Assembly: GCA_963920665.1 (NCBI GenBank)
Contig: OY987268.1
Location: 21,144,501-21,208,500, forward strand
From: Straminergon stramineum
Taxonomy: Eukaryota; Streptophyta; Bryopsida; Hypnales; Calliergonaceae
DNA length: 64,000 nt
Reading direction: 5' to 3'
The translations under genes were made by a program, and so were the position numbers. The notes beneath the pieces were generated by a model. That model saw nothing but the letters and a program-made list of their open reading frames with translations. It did not search any database and had not been told where the DNA came from. This document shows, piece after piece, positions 23,439 through 34,778 of the stretch (position 1 is its first letter; each line of letters opens with the position of its first letter).

Positions 23439-24965
23439 GTCATATGGGGGGTTGCTCTAGGGTTAATGCAATGACAAGACAAAGAAGGTGGCCAAAAGGG
23501 TCTCTCAAAGGTAAGCACACACAACTTCTAGTAACATAATAAGTTAGCAAAGCCTCCAAGCTCAAGCTTAGAAGAGTTAGTACTATGCGCACTCAAAATG
23601 CAAGGGACCCACAAAGACCTCGCGAGCTCATAATAACAACAACGGCCAAAAGTGCCCAAAAAACATCGTTGCAAGGCTTGTGGCTAAAAATGTCACAATT
23701 TTCAATACAACTTGGATTAAATGGACCCAATTACACAAAAAGGGGGTGGTGAGAGAAGAGAAGGGGTGCCCTTTTATACTCTTTTCTAGGCACCCACATC
23801 TCCTCATTCATCTAAGTTAACCTTATCTTCTTCGATTTTCATCCAAAACTCAAGGTTTTTATCCTATGTTGGCCCACTAAGCTAACTTTGGGAGATTAAC
23901 TCCGAATCGCAAACAAATTGCGCCATTGGCTTTAGAAGGACATTTTTAATCCTACAAAAAACCCTCCTCTTTTTATATCTTCAAAATTGCAACGAAACCG
24001 AACACCAATTAAATGCCAAACTTAGGAAAAATCTCAACTTTTGGGGGGTTGACTTTTCTAGCAAAAGTAACTAGCCTAAGCTCCTAAATAGGTACAGGGG
24101 TGTGAGAAAAGACTTATCTTGGGCCCCATTTCGCTTCTGCATGCTCCCGCTCCATTAGTCAAACCTTCCGTGGACTTTAAATTTCATTAATTGTCAGGGA
24201 ATTTGGCAGGTTTGGGTACTTCTAACTATTGGAATGTCTTGAAACTTGTCGGGGCATCTTATTAACATAAAAGAAGCTCTACTAATTTTTAGTGGGAATT
24301 TATCGCCACCTCAGGAATTTCTAGGAATTTCCTATTGCAGATTTGGGAAATTGACCGTCCAGAAAGACATCTTTTGACTATCAGAAAATTTTGAAACTTT
24401 TCATGGAACCTCCCATGGGATCCCACAACACATGTGTAGGCTCATATTTTTACTCTACACATCGGCCTAGGGGGGACAAAATCCACCCCCTCGTTTAATT
24501 ATTGGTCATCGGGGAATCTTTTACACCGGGGGGAATCTTGGTGAACCAACTGTCTTGGTATCTTAAACATCTACAATGCCAATAATTGGGGTTCCGTTAT
24601 TTCGTCGATGAAATGGGGAAACTAGAACCTATCTTTGGGAACCGATTCCTATGCCTTACCAAGGTTCCCTCAACCAATTCTAGCCTAGAGATGCCCTTTC
24701 CATGTGGGGTTTTGAGCTTGATACGCCCATCACTCATAATTGACCAATTTGCCACGATTAGTTGTGTTCTAACCTATTTACAACTTGTGGTCGGGCCATT
24801 CTAGCTATAATATTCCAAAACTAGACCAAATACTATATTAGAATGTGACATTCTTATTTTGGTTTTACACTCTTTTTTGGTCTTTTTGTATATAAAAGTG
24901 TATTTAAAATGACACAATACGAAAAAAGAAAGAGTGAGCCTCTGGTGACGAATTAGGGGCTCAGA
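23439..24965 (-). mobile_element. LTR-like element copy D, 5' part only, inverted to copy A
   Basis: The sequence is nearly identical to the reverse complement of 19,390-20,989 and carries the same 72-codon chance frame. It lacks about 83 bp that are present in copy A near 19,785-19,870. It starts within the element at the 'gtcatatgg' block and ends 'gaattaggggctca', with the final bases altered. Its 3' two thirds are absent. Confidence 0.85.
23771..23778 (-). promoter_or_regulatory. TATA box of LTR copy D
   Basis: TATAAAAG on the minus strand, equivalent to 20,649-20,656 in copy A. It faces the copy A promoter about 3.1 kb away. Confidence 0.6.
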
Positions 24966-25442
24966 AATGCCAGACATGATTTTAACCGAATGTCACCTTT
25001 TTTCGGCCATAAATTCCTCTATGGTTCAGTCTTGGTATAATCAACTCTTACAAGCCAACACTAGGATTTCGCTATTTCGTCAATGAAATAGGAAAATTGG
25101 AACCTATCGCAAGGAACTGACCTAAATACCTCACTAGGGTTCCCTCAACCAATTTTAGCCTAGAAATTTCTCTCACATGAGGAATTTGAGTCAATTCTAC
25201 AAGTAACAGATGATCTTCTAATGTACCACCATTAATCGGATTCTAACCTATATACAAGTGGTGGTTTGGGGTATTCTAGCTATAATGCTCTATTTTTAGA
25301 CCAAATACTTTATTGATATGTAACATACCTATTTTGGTTCTACACTCTTTGGGGGGGGGGTTGTATATAAAACTACACTCAAAATTGCAAAACACAAAAA
25401 AATGAAAACAGTGAGTCCTTGGTGACAAATTGGAGGCTTACA
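24966..25442 (-). mobile_element. LTR-like element copy E, diverged 5' fragment
   Basis: It is homologous to the outer 480 bp of copies D and F ('acatgattttaacc...', 'tatttcgtcaatgaaat...') and ends 'ggtgacaaattggaggcttaca', the reverse of the family's 5' end. It is much more diverged from A than D is, so it is an older insertion. A run of nine G lies near 25,352. Confidence 0.75.
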
Positions 25443-27499
25443 ATGCTCTCATGTCCCTAATGTTTACACTTGAACCTGTGAAGGAATTTGATGTTTTAAG
25501 GTCCAAAATTGCTTCAAAATACTTGTACAAAAATTAAAGTAAGGCTCAGATCTTCATCTATATTTATTCTTTAACAAATTCAATTGCAAAACTCTTTAGT
25601 TGACTTATTCAAGTAACATCCTTACAAAATTTAGGGTGAAATTCCCATCGATTACAAGTTCAATGTGCCTAAACTTTTAAAAAAGAAATCTTCTCACCCT
25701 TCTTGAAGATGAGGTTTTGTTTTCCAATATTTTCATAAAAAGAAAAATTGTTCGACAACTTGTGCATTTTAGTCAATATGTTGGTAAATAGAATGAGAAT
25801 ATATAGAAACTATTTAACTGTAAATCCCAATTGCAAAAATGCTCTAGTGTAAATCATTTATCTTTTGCTTTTGTTGTTATTTGGAAATTTTCAATATGAA
25901 GTTAAAAAAAGACAATATCAATTTTTTCTACTTTTAATTTCTTGCGAAATAGAATTCCTTATGATTTGGAATAGAATGATTCAATTTTTTTGTAGGCATT
26001 AATATAAATAATTAAAGTAAATTAAATAATATTTTCTTAGAACATATTTTTAGCTTCCCATTTTGGCATTAAATCTTTTGAAAATTGAGGACTTTTGATT
26101 ATTTCGAAATATATATTGGAATAACACAAAACAAAGTGTCACATGTAGACTAGATTGATTAGCATCCATTGTAAAGATTTCCTGAACAAATTTCAAAATA
26201 TGAATCCAAAAGAGTTTATCCAAGTTCTCAAAAAAGGCCCACCTTAGTCCTTTAGGGGGGAAATGAGAATTTAAATTAGAAGGTTTTAATAAAAAAAATT
26301 CAAAATTATAATAAGTGGGGAAAGATAAAGAAAAGCAACTCATTGTGCAATTGACATAGATTATCCAAGGAATTATCCTTTCAAGATCTATAATTTTTCT
26401 CATTATTTTCATTCACGGAAGTAATTTTTTTTATTTTTTTTTACATTTTACAAAATTTCTTCTTAGATATTTAATACCAAAGTGAGGCCAAAAGTGATTT
26501 CCTAAAGAGTCCATAAAAGGTTGCATTTTCTATGTGTGCCCTTACGAAATCATTTTTTGCTTGCAATAAGCTTGATGCAAGCAATGAACCTTTGGATTAT
26601 TTTCTTAATGTATAGATGCAATAAATTTTCAACTAGTCCTAAATTGCAAGAAGAGGTGCATGCTCAATTTTAAAGTTTAGCTCAAACAATTTACTTGGAG
26701 GTGTCAAAGTGGAAATAGTCCCAAAAGGCGTTTGAGTGCTTTATGGCAATAGAAGTTTCAATTGACACAAAAACACATGCTTCAATATTATATGTATAAA
26801 TATTCAAGACAATTCTAAGTTCTATGCCTCATCGTGTGAAAAAGACGAAACTTTTACAATGAAATCTAAGGGACTCTTTATACTAGTAATGAAGAGTTGG
26901 TCAGGATAATTCTTTTGGTCTTAGCTCTTGAGCAAGAGTTGTAACCAAGAACCAATATTGTCATCAATTGGTCACCTTTACTAGTGTAAAGTGAACTTAG
27001 ACCAATCCCTAGGAGGTTGATTTTTTTAAATGAAATTCTAAAAACTAGATTTGATGATTAACTATTTTCTTACTCATCTTCTTTTCCTTTTTTTCTCTCC
27101 TCCCTCCTCTCCCTTTTCTTCTCACCCCCTAGCAATATTTCAACAACTAAAGATGCGAAGAAATAGAAGAAGGAATTTCTAATTAACAAAAATAAAAAAA
27201 TAAATTTTCAAAATAATGGTGTATAGTAGAAAATACTATATAAATGACCATTGACATTATTTTAGCATATTTTTATAATAGAATTAGCAATAAATAATGA
27301 GATATAAAAAATTCAAATTAATTTATGATACTAAATATTTCCTTGAAATTTATTTTTTGTTAAAAAGCTACAATTATTGTAACAATAATCTATTTTTCAT
27401 AGTTAAACAACAATTCAATAGTGAAAATAACATTCCATCAATAAAACAACATTCTAGTTGCGAAAAATACATTTTGAATAATAATGTAGTACTTGTTTT
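25443..27499. other. AT-rich DNA, nothing recognised
   Basis: Open frames are short and without motifs. The longest (minus strand 26,050-26,412, 120 codons) is Phe/Leu/Ile-rich, shows no family resemblance that I can see, and is not called as a gene. Confidence 0.5.
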
Positions 27500-28075
27500 G
27501 TTCTAAAATGATCTTCATGTTGGACAAAATGTTCTAGATTAAGGCTGAAAATAATATTTGAAAACCCGTTTCGCTATGTATGTAGAGTTTGGTGCACTCC
27601 TAGTGTCCTAAAAACTTTGAGTTTTAGAGTCCTTTTCAAAGTGTAGTTTTGGAGTATTAAAAAGTGGAATTTGGGGGACATTTTCAAGGATCGCCGATGG
27701 GCACTTAATTGTTAAATGTGAAGTTGTCATTTTGTGGATAGTTAGTATGGGCCAAAGACCATGTGTCGACCTCTATTCTACCACCAAGAACTTCATCACC
27801 TTCAATTGGGCAACACTCAAAGATATGCAAAAAATAAGAAAAAAAAATGTTGATTAACCCCTTTAGTCATTTCATTTATCTTTCAATAGATGATTGCATA
27901 GATGGAGGGGAAACTACTACTTGAAGTTGTTTTGCTAATCCCAAATAGCAATCAAAAGCCAAATCTAACCAATTTGCAATGTCACAAAATGCAATAGGAA
28001 GATCATTTGGGAATACAAAATTAAGTTCAATAGGAAGATCATTTTCAGATGGAGGGAATAGTAAAAAACATTAAG
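27500..28075. repeat. old interspersed repeat R1, copy 1
   Basis: It shares 'aaggctgaaaata', 'aagtggaatttggggg' and a 'gcattttcaagga'-like block with the copy at 30,355-31,850, in the same orientation about 3.8 kb downstream. It appears uninterrupted here. Confidence 0.7.
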
Positions 28076-30354
28076 AACTAACAAAATAGACCAATCCGTC
28101 TTGTTGGGATGACTTGATCTTTAGAAATCTAGTGAGATAACCTCTTGAGTTGTCTAGCCACAAAATCCAAATGACCATATATAACCTTACCCATTTTAGG
28201 ACATGAAAGAAATCATGTCATTTTACCATCCATTTTGAGCCTCAATCATTCTTCATTTATAAGGGCTAATATAAATGATCATAGATCGACCCTTTCTTTT
28301 CTTCCAATCACAATGCTCCAAATGCTTTGGCCACATCTCTTGGTCACTTGTATAAATAGCCCCTAACATGCAATGATAATATTTCTTGTTTTTTTAAGAT
28401 AGATAATATTCTTCATAAAAAAATATCAAATTGCTAAAATGATGAGCATTCAATACATCAGTGCTTAGTGGTATTTGATATTCACAATTAATGTATAATA
28501 CTAGATGCATATGTCAAGACAAAGATGTGAGTTCAGATCTATTGTTTTTACCATTGCACACATCAAATATTCTCAAACCTTTGGATTTCAAACCCTTCAA
28601 GTTTGCATTTTAACCTCTAAAGTTTTTTACTATGTTTTCACCAAAAATGCTCCAAAATATTCATTTCTAGTACAAGTACCAAATTTTAGAACAAAACCCA
28701 CATTTTTGGATACTTAAAACCATAGGATCTTGTAGTAAGCTTGTTTGAAAAGATGTGGAAAAGATTTCAGAAATTTACTCTGTACAAATTGCAATATATT
28801 AACATTTGAATTGACAAAAATTCTTTTGGGGGCCATACAAAAAACCAAATAGTTGCACTTCACAAGGTCGCATTTGTATGAAAAAATGTCCAAAATGGTG
28901 GTGCTTTTTTGGAATCATTCTACAAGGCAAGTTGGCTACATGCTTACAAAGATTCAAATAATTTGGAATTGTAAAACATATAGGAAAAAAATAGTAAATA
29001 GAAAGAAGTAGAGAATGATTCAAAATACCAAATTGTTAAGAATTTAGTGATGGAATTGAAAAATGCCAATCCCTATGGTTGTAATGTTGTAATAAACAAT
29101 CTTCATCCTATGATTTTTTTTCAAAAATTATTAAAAATTGAGTTGAATAAAGGAATTAAAAGTTTATTCGAGAATATAGAATCCACAATTGTTTGCAAAC
29201 TAAAACTCTTCATAAATTTCAACTTATTAATCAAAATAGAATGATTCAAAGCTTTCCATGTATATAAAAATCTAGAAAATCAATTTATATTTCTGAAAAA
29301 AGTTTTTTTTATTTGCCTACACTGCTTGCTTGAGGAAAAAAACTGCATATCATACAATAACTTTTTCAACATGGATTCAAAAGTTATGAAAATATTAGGC
29401 CTTAAAGCTACTCCTTGGATACATGTGAAAATTTCAAATAAAAAAATAAAAATTTCATTGATAGTTAGTTGACCAAAATCACTATGTTGCGAAAAATACA
29501 GTTGGGTCTTTAGGGATTGAACTCACCAGAATTGTTGATAAATGTGATTTGCAAAGGCAAAACATGATATACAAGGTCCCATCAAGCATACTAAGTGCAT
29601 AGAAATGTTGATTTATAATTTACACCAAAGTTCCAATATTTGCACTAGAATACCTATGATTTTTTGCTTGAACTAATTCATAACCTTCACAACAAAAATA
29701 AAGACAATCCTCACTTCAAATTTAGACTAAAACTCTCTTCAGAAAAATCTAACAATAAAAAATATAATTTTTAATTTAGATCCATAAAAACTAATAAAAA
29801 ATCTTAGCAAAATAAATAAATGTCCCCTCCCCAAAATAATACAATTCTAAAGATCTATATTAAAAAGTTTAAAAGTGATCTCAATTGTTATTAGTGGAAT
29901 CTTTAAACTAATTGTTTATTATGTATAGAGTATAATGATGAAACTCTCTTTGGGTGTAAATTTATTAATTTCAAACACTTGGAAATTTTAAACCTTTATT
30001 GGTTTGGGAAGTCCAATTTTGGACACAATATGGTGTATTGTGTATTTAGCATAGAGGGTGCAAGAAATTGAGGTACACAATAGTGACAAATTTTATTTAT
30101 TAATGTTGATTTCAATCTACTAATACATGAAGCCTCAAATTTGAATTTTTTTGTACTTCCTACATGATTCAAAAGCTATAACATTGTTTATGGGTACAAT
30201 CACTACAATGACATAATTGAGTGCTTGTGATAAGGTTTACATGTTAAAATGGCATTCAAATGAGAGATGTTGATTGTTGAATCATAAGTCCAATGTTATA
30301 TGCCTTATTATATTTTAGTATATAATTCCTATTCAAACATCATACTCCCTATGT
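28076..30354. other. AT-rich repeat DNA, no gene
   Basis: No gene is supported. The segment 28,855-29,420 is an inverted, diverged copy of 16,930-17,410. Some phrases ('aaatttcagaaatttac') recur around 30,545, suggesting further old copies of the same repeat family. Confidence 0.5.
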
Positions 30355-30393
30355 TTCAATATGATCTTCCTGTAGGACATAATATTCTAGATT

Positions 30394-31335
30394 AACTCTT
30401 GGAGGACCAAGGCCCTTTTATCTCTGAAAAGACACTCAAAATTGCCATTTTTATAGAAAAGAGTAAATTTTTTTGAAAATCGTATTCTTTTTTCCATATA
30501 TAATTTTAGGATATTACACCCATCTAGTATGAGAATCTATGGAGAAAATTTCAGAAATTTTGACCTCATAGATTGCAAGATATACATGTTTAAAGTGAAG
30601 AAAACAAGTTTTTCAGTACATTGTAGGACTAGATTATTTGACTTTGAACCTTCTTAACTTAAATTTTTTACACTACAAAGTTTTGAACTTTAAATCTTTA
30701 TGGTGGAGAATTTTGTTGAGAGTCTAAAAAGAAAAAAAAAAGAAAAAAAAAGAAAAAAAAAGAAAAAAATAAGAAATTTTTTATTCTTTAAAAAATTGTT
30801 AAGTAGAAGTACAAGATAGAAGGAAAATCTAAATTATTAATACCTCTAAGATGGAATTAAAATGCATTGATCCCAATAGTGAGATTGTTTTGGCAAGATA
30901 ATTAAACCATGGGGACTTTCTTTTTGTGAAAAATTGTAAAAAGTGCATTTAGAAATGAATCCTACAAGTTATTTTTTCAAGAAGATGCTCTAATTGCCCA
31001 AAAAACAAGATTGTCCTTAACTTTCTCACAACAAATCTAAATGGAATGAATCAAATCTTTCCATGTAGAAAAAAATATAATCTATGAGGAAAATAAATCA
31101 AAAATTCAAAAATTCAAATTTTTGAATTTTTTTGCTGCCCCCTCTCATTGGTTTTGAGCTTATTTGGGCATAACTTTTGTTCCTAGGCACCGAATGAAAT
31201 AAAAATTATATTCTTAAGAAAATTATCCATTTTTCTATCTTCATAATTTTTTTGAAAAATCAAGAAAAAAATTGAAACCGTAGGTACCTGCCCAAAATCC
31301 CATATGTCCCTCAAAGGGACAATGGTCCTTTAGAG
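30394..31335. mobile_element. small non-autonomous TIR element (about 0.94 kb)
   Basis: The left end is 'aactcttggaggaccaagg' and the right end, reverse-complemented, is 'aacctctaaaggaccattg'. The related left end 'aactcctaaaggaccaagg' at about 16,727 shows a repeated family. The empty site is visible in the R1 copy at 27,500. Boundaries are good to about 5 bp. The target duplication is too short or decayed to read. Confidence 0.6.
30730..30769. repeat. phased A-tract repeat, 10-bp period
   Basis: Single G residues are separated by about nine A residues, four times in a row. The A-tracts therefore recur in helical phase, a pattern known to bend DNA. Confidence 0.8.
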
Positions 31336-31980
31336 GTTGAGGCTGAAAATAACATTTTAGAAACCTATATCATGGGTAAATGGAGTTCGGTGCACTCCTA
31401 TCATCCTAGATTTAGAGTCTTTATCAAAATACAATTTTGAAGCACAAAAAAGTGGAATTTGGGGGGCATTTTCAAGGAGCACTAATAGATACTTAATTAT
31501 TGAGTGTGAGGTCATTTTGTGGGCAATTAGAATGGGCCTAAGATTGTGAGTCAGTCCTTGTTCTGCTACCTAGAACTTCATCTCCTTCAATTGGGCAACA
31601 CTTAAAGAAATGCAAAAAAAAGAACAAACAATGTTGATTGACCTTTTTATTCATTTCATTTGTCCTTTGACTAATGATTGTATGGATGGAAGGGAACTAC
31701 TACTTGGAGTTGTTTTGGTAGTTTGAGATAACAATCAGAAGCCAAATCTAACCAATTCACAACGACCCAACGTGCATCAGAAAGATTGTTTTAAAAAAGA
31801 AATCTAAGGCCAACGGGAAAATCATTTTGGGATGGAGAGAGTATCATGCATATAGTTCCCACAAATAGAAATTGGAATTCTTTTTCACTATGATGCCACC
31901 TTCCAACTTGTATAGTTGGCACAATGTAAACCGAGATATTCCTTTACCCTCGTTTTTCGAGGAAAGAGGAGTACCAATGG

Positions 31981-31988
31981 TATAAAAG
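31981..31988 (+). promoter_or_regulatory. candidate TATA box at the left edge of the MIR529 block
   Basis: TATAAAAG within 'ccaatggtataaaagggtg'. It lies about 2.46 kb upstream of the first hairpin. It could start a long primary transcript, but it could equally be chance or belong to the adjacent repeat DNA. Confidence 0.25.
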
Positions 31989-33921
31989 GGTGTGTCAAAT
32001 GAAGTTATCACTTTGGGCCAATGGTACTGATTTTCCCTCGATTAACTTCTTGACCCACCTAGATTCTCGCTCTACCAACATTGACTTGCTGCATACCGTA
32101 TTGTTTTCCACCAATGGTGTTCCAAGATGAAGAATGTGGCGTATTTGCCTGGGACATACTCCCAGCTGCCACTTTATTTCCCCAGCGGTACTTGAGGGAA
32201 GGGACTGTATAAGGTATAGCATTTAGCTGGCCGATGAGCGGCAGGTGCCTGCCAGTGGTGGAGATGCCGTCACTGAACTCTTGCTGGCCCGGAATCTTAT
32301 CAGTAGACTGATTACTGGAAAGATTTTAGAGGGGCGTGAGAAGCCGGGATTGGGCGATACAGGGTGTGGCGGGGAGCGAAAGTACAGTTCGTCAGTAATG
32401 AAGATGGGTGGCCGGGACTCCAGGAGGGTTAGCAGTAAGCTTAATTATGATAAGGAATGTCAAATGCACACTACTGATGAACTGGGTTAGTTGAAGGGAA
32501 TGTTTGGAAGGGGCGGAATAATTATGGGAATATCATAGTAATAATAACTGAATAGGGCATGCCTGACTGGAAGATTGTGTTGCTGATTATTACTATTATT
32601 AGTCTGATTATGTGGACTGAAATTCGGAGATTTCGTTCAGAGAATGTGTGGGACTGTGGGAGAATTTGAAGTTTTGAACAGGCTCTGACATAGTAAAGTA
32701 ACGAAGGATTGGTGATCATTGATTCCAGGAATGTTTGGAACGGTAGAATTGTTTTTTTACCGAAAATGGAATTTACAGCAGCTGTAACAGTGCCTCCCGT
32801 CTTTCCAGCGTCGGGGTAAAATTAGCAGCAAGTAGCGGGCTGCCGTCTGAAGGTGCAGTGTATAGGGTTGCCCTCGCAGCCCAAGACGACGGTGACGACG
32901 GTGACCGGCGATTGCCCGCAGTGGAAAAGGATGTGTGGGCGGGAATGGGGGAGTGGAACCGGAGGCAGCCCGTCGTGTAGTTCCCCTTACAGTAGTTTCT
33001 TTCTGGGGCTGGTTGCATTTCCTTCCGTGTACTATGAAAGCAGAAGCGGAATCGTCTTTCTTCCCCGTTCTCGCCTGCTCTTGCCTGCGCTTGCCCGCTT
33101 GCTTGCTTCCCTCCCTTTTGTGCTCTCTCGTCTGTCCTGCTCTGACACCACGCACCCTCGCCTTAGTACCACAGCACTACTGACCCGTGACGCCAGCCAG
33201 CCAGCAGCCGCAAGCCTCTTCCCTACAGCTTGCCTGCTTGCGTTGCGCATGCCTGCCTGCCTGCCGGGTGCCTTGTGCCTGCACTCCTGTACTCCTGTAG
33301 CCTTGTTTGCTTCAGTTGTCTGCTTTGTTTCTTGGCGGTCGACTGGCGCATCCACCATCCCACCGCTCGCTCCATGACTGGTACTCGTCGGTATCGGGGG
33401 GCGGGACGGGGAGAAGGAGATCTGAAGCTGATCTCCACCATGTGAGGGTGCGCTTGCTGGTCAATGTGGCTCTGAGGCTCGCCGCGGATACAATTACATG
33501 CATCGGATGCCGGCAGGCCGCCGCTTGGTGGTTTAATTCTTGCGACGTAATGTTTACCGGTAATGCACGGCGATGACTAAAAACTTGGAATCGAGAATAG
33601 CTTCGGAGCCGTCTCGGTAACAAGTCGTGCCGCCGCTCCTTCCTTGGATGATTTTCGGCCCGGTTAAGCAATAGCTGTGGCTCGTCTGTAAATTTCGAAC
33701 AAATTGTAGTCTAACCACAAGCTGAGCGTGCCGAGGTTGGCGTGGAATTCCTGGCCTACCACGGCGTTGCACTCTAGAGCTTTGGACGGAGGTTTCACGC
33801 CGCTGCACTCTGAAGTTCCATGAGTTGCAGATTTGTTGTTAAGAGCGTTGTGAAGCTGCCTTCCTTCATCCTTGACTGAGTGTGGTTGCGTGACTGTCCC
33901 TCGTCAACGGAGGCGACCTGC

Positions 33922-34010
33922 TGAACGTTAAGAATATACTTGCGAGTGTAGCGCTGTTGAGAATCCCTTCAACGTAAGAATATGCTTGCGAGCGTAGCGT
34001 TGTTCAAAAA
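33922..34010. repeat. tandem duplication, about 46-bp unit
   Basis: Two units, 'aacgttaagaatatacttgc' + 'gagtgtagcgctgtt' and 'aacgtaagaatatgcttgc' + 'gagcgtagcgttgtt', lie side by side about 430 bp upstream of the first hairpin. Confidence 0.8.
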
Positions 34011-34424
34011 CACTCCAGCCTGGTAACCGCTTTCTTTCTTCTTACGTTTTCCATTTTTTCCTTCGGCTCTCAGAGTATTTTGATATTGGAGAGAAAATCA
34101 TTGGCTCCCATTGCCATCACTGTGAGTGAGTGACGATCGACTCGTAAAGTCGATCTTCCTGACTGACTTTTAAGCCCGCATAGACAAGAACTAGCTGTCT
34201 GTAATTCACATGCATCGAATTTTTTTAACTTGAATGGCATATTAGTGTCCCATGCATGCCTCTTAGGGCCAAGCAACTGTTCTTACTCACCCCTGAGCGT
34301 CGGCGATTGCTTTGTCGCTTACGATCTTCTCTATGGTGCAGTTCCAACTCCCTAGAGAGAGTTGATAGACTTCTCGTGGGATCCAACTGGTTAGTCCGTG
34401 GAGGCGGGCTTCTTGGAATTTTCT

Positions 34425-34521
34425 CACTCACACTGGAATCAGAAGAGAGAGAGCACAGCCCGACAGCCAATGCTAAGTCGGCATGGGCTGTGCCCTCTCT
34501 CTTCTTGTTCCAACGTGAGTG
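34425..34521 (+). ncRNA. MIR529: miR529 precursor hairpin 1
   Basis: The 5' arm at 34,441-34,461 is A followed by the 20-mer GAAGAGAGAGAGCACAGCCC. The 3' arm at 34,485-34,507 begins GGGCTGTGCCCTCTCTCTTC and pairs almost completely with it. Pairing extends outward ('cactcacactggaa' with 'ttccaacgtgagtg') for a stem of about 37 bp closed by a loop of about 23 nt. This is the geometry of a plant pre-miRNA, with the mature strand on the 5' arm. The miR529 family, related to miR156, is known to guide cleavage of SBP-box (SPL) transcription factor mRNAs. The GCACAGCCC ending matches bryophyte members as I remember them. The precursor lies 132 bp (end to start) upstream of a second hairpin, so both probably come from one primary transcript made by RNA polymerase II. 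Confidence 0.93.
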
Positions 34522-34653
34522 TCACGCGCCCGGTCACAACGCTTCAAGCTTATTCAGAAGACAACCGGAAGTCAACAATATCCGACATCAAGGCATAGGA
34601 TTTTCCCCCTCAGTCCGGCACTGTCCGTTTGATTACATCAATCAAACCTTTCT

Positions 34654-34778
34654 ACACTTAAGTCGGGATTCGAAGAGAGAGAGCACAGCCCCCTACTTTT
34701 CTCTCTCTTCTTCAAGTTCTTCCACGGGAACTGATGTCGGGCTGTGCTCCCTCTTTTCCAGTCCCTACTTGGATGTGT
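34654..34778 (+). ncRNA. MIR529: miR529 precursor hairpin 2
   Basis: The 5' arm at 34,671-34,691 is C followed by the same 20-mer GAAGAGAGAGAGCACAGCCC, starting exactly 230 nt after the arm in hairpin 1. The star strand at 34,739-34,759 (GGGCTGTGCTCCCTCTTTTC) pairs with it, with a few mismatches toward the base. The outer stem pairs 'acac..aagt.ggga' with 'tccctacttggatgtgt'. The loop is longer (about 47 nt) than in hairpin 1. It contains a second pyrimidine run, 'ttctctctcttcttc' at 34,699-34,713, that is itself complementary to the GAAGAGAGAGAG part of the mature strand, so an alternative short fold is possible. Role and targets as for hairpin 1. Confidence 0.92.

Larger units (their letters stand above)
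30355..31850. repeat. old interspersed repeat R1, copy 2, split by a TIR element
   Basis: The left flank 'attctagatta' ends at about 30,394 and the right part 'aggctgaaaataac' starts at about 31,336. In copy 1 (27,500-28,075) the same two blocks are contiguous. The intervening 0.94 kb is therefore an insertion. Confidence 0.7.
31851..34424. other. 5' portion of the compositionally distinct block; GC-richer, no protein gene supported
   Basis: From about 31,900 the sequence changes to more balanced composition with many CG dinucleotides, unlike the AT-rich repeats on the left. From 32,750 to 34,000 it is GC-rich with pyrimidine-rich stretches ('gcctgcctgcctgccgg', 'tgcttgcttccctccc'). The open frames here on both strands (up to 174 codons) are Ser/Pro/Arg/Leu-biased and overlap one another, as expected of GC-rich DNA without stops. 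I read this as likely promoter and 5' transcribed region of the MIR529 locus, which is inference. Confidence 0.45.

Noticed and set aside
19551..24804. Identical 72-codon open frames at 19,551-19,769 (minus) and 24,586-24,804 (plus)
   Set aside because: They are the same chance frame in the two arms of the inverted LTR repeat. Other family copies (B, C, F, H) do not keep it open, and it has no recognisable motif.
32853..33377. 174-codon plus-strand open frame and overlapping frames on the other strand
   Set aside because: GC-rich DNA with few stops gives long frames on both strands. Composition is Ser/Pro/Leu/Arg-biased, no domain is visible, and the frames contradict each other.
31960..33400. 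GTAC cores upstream of MIR529 as SPL feedback sites
   Set aside because: I saw about seven in 1.4 kb, close to the chance expectation of one per 256 bp.
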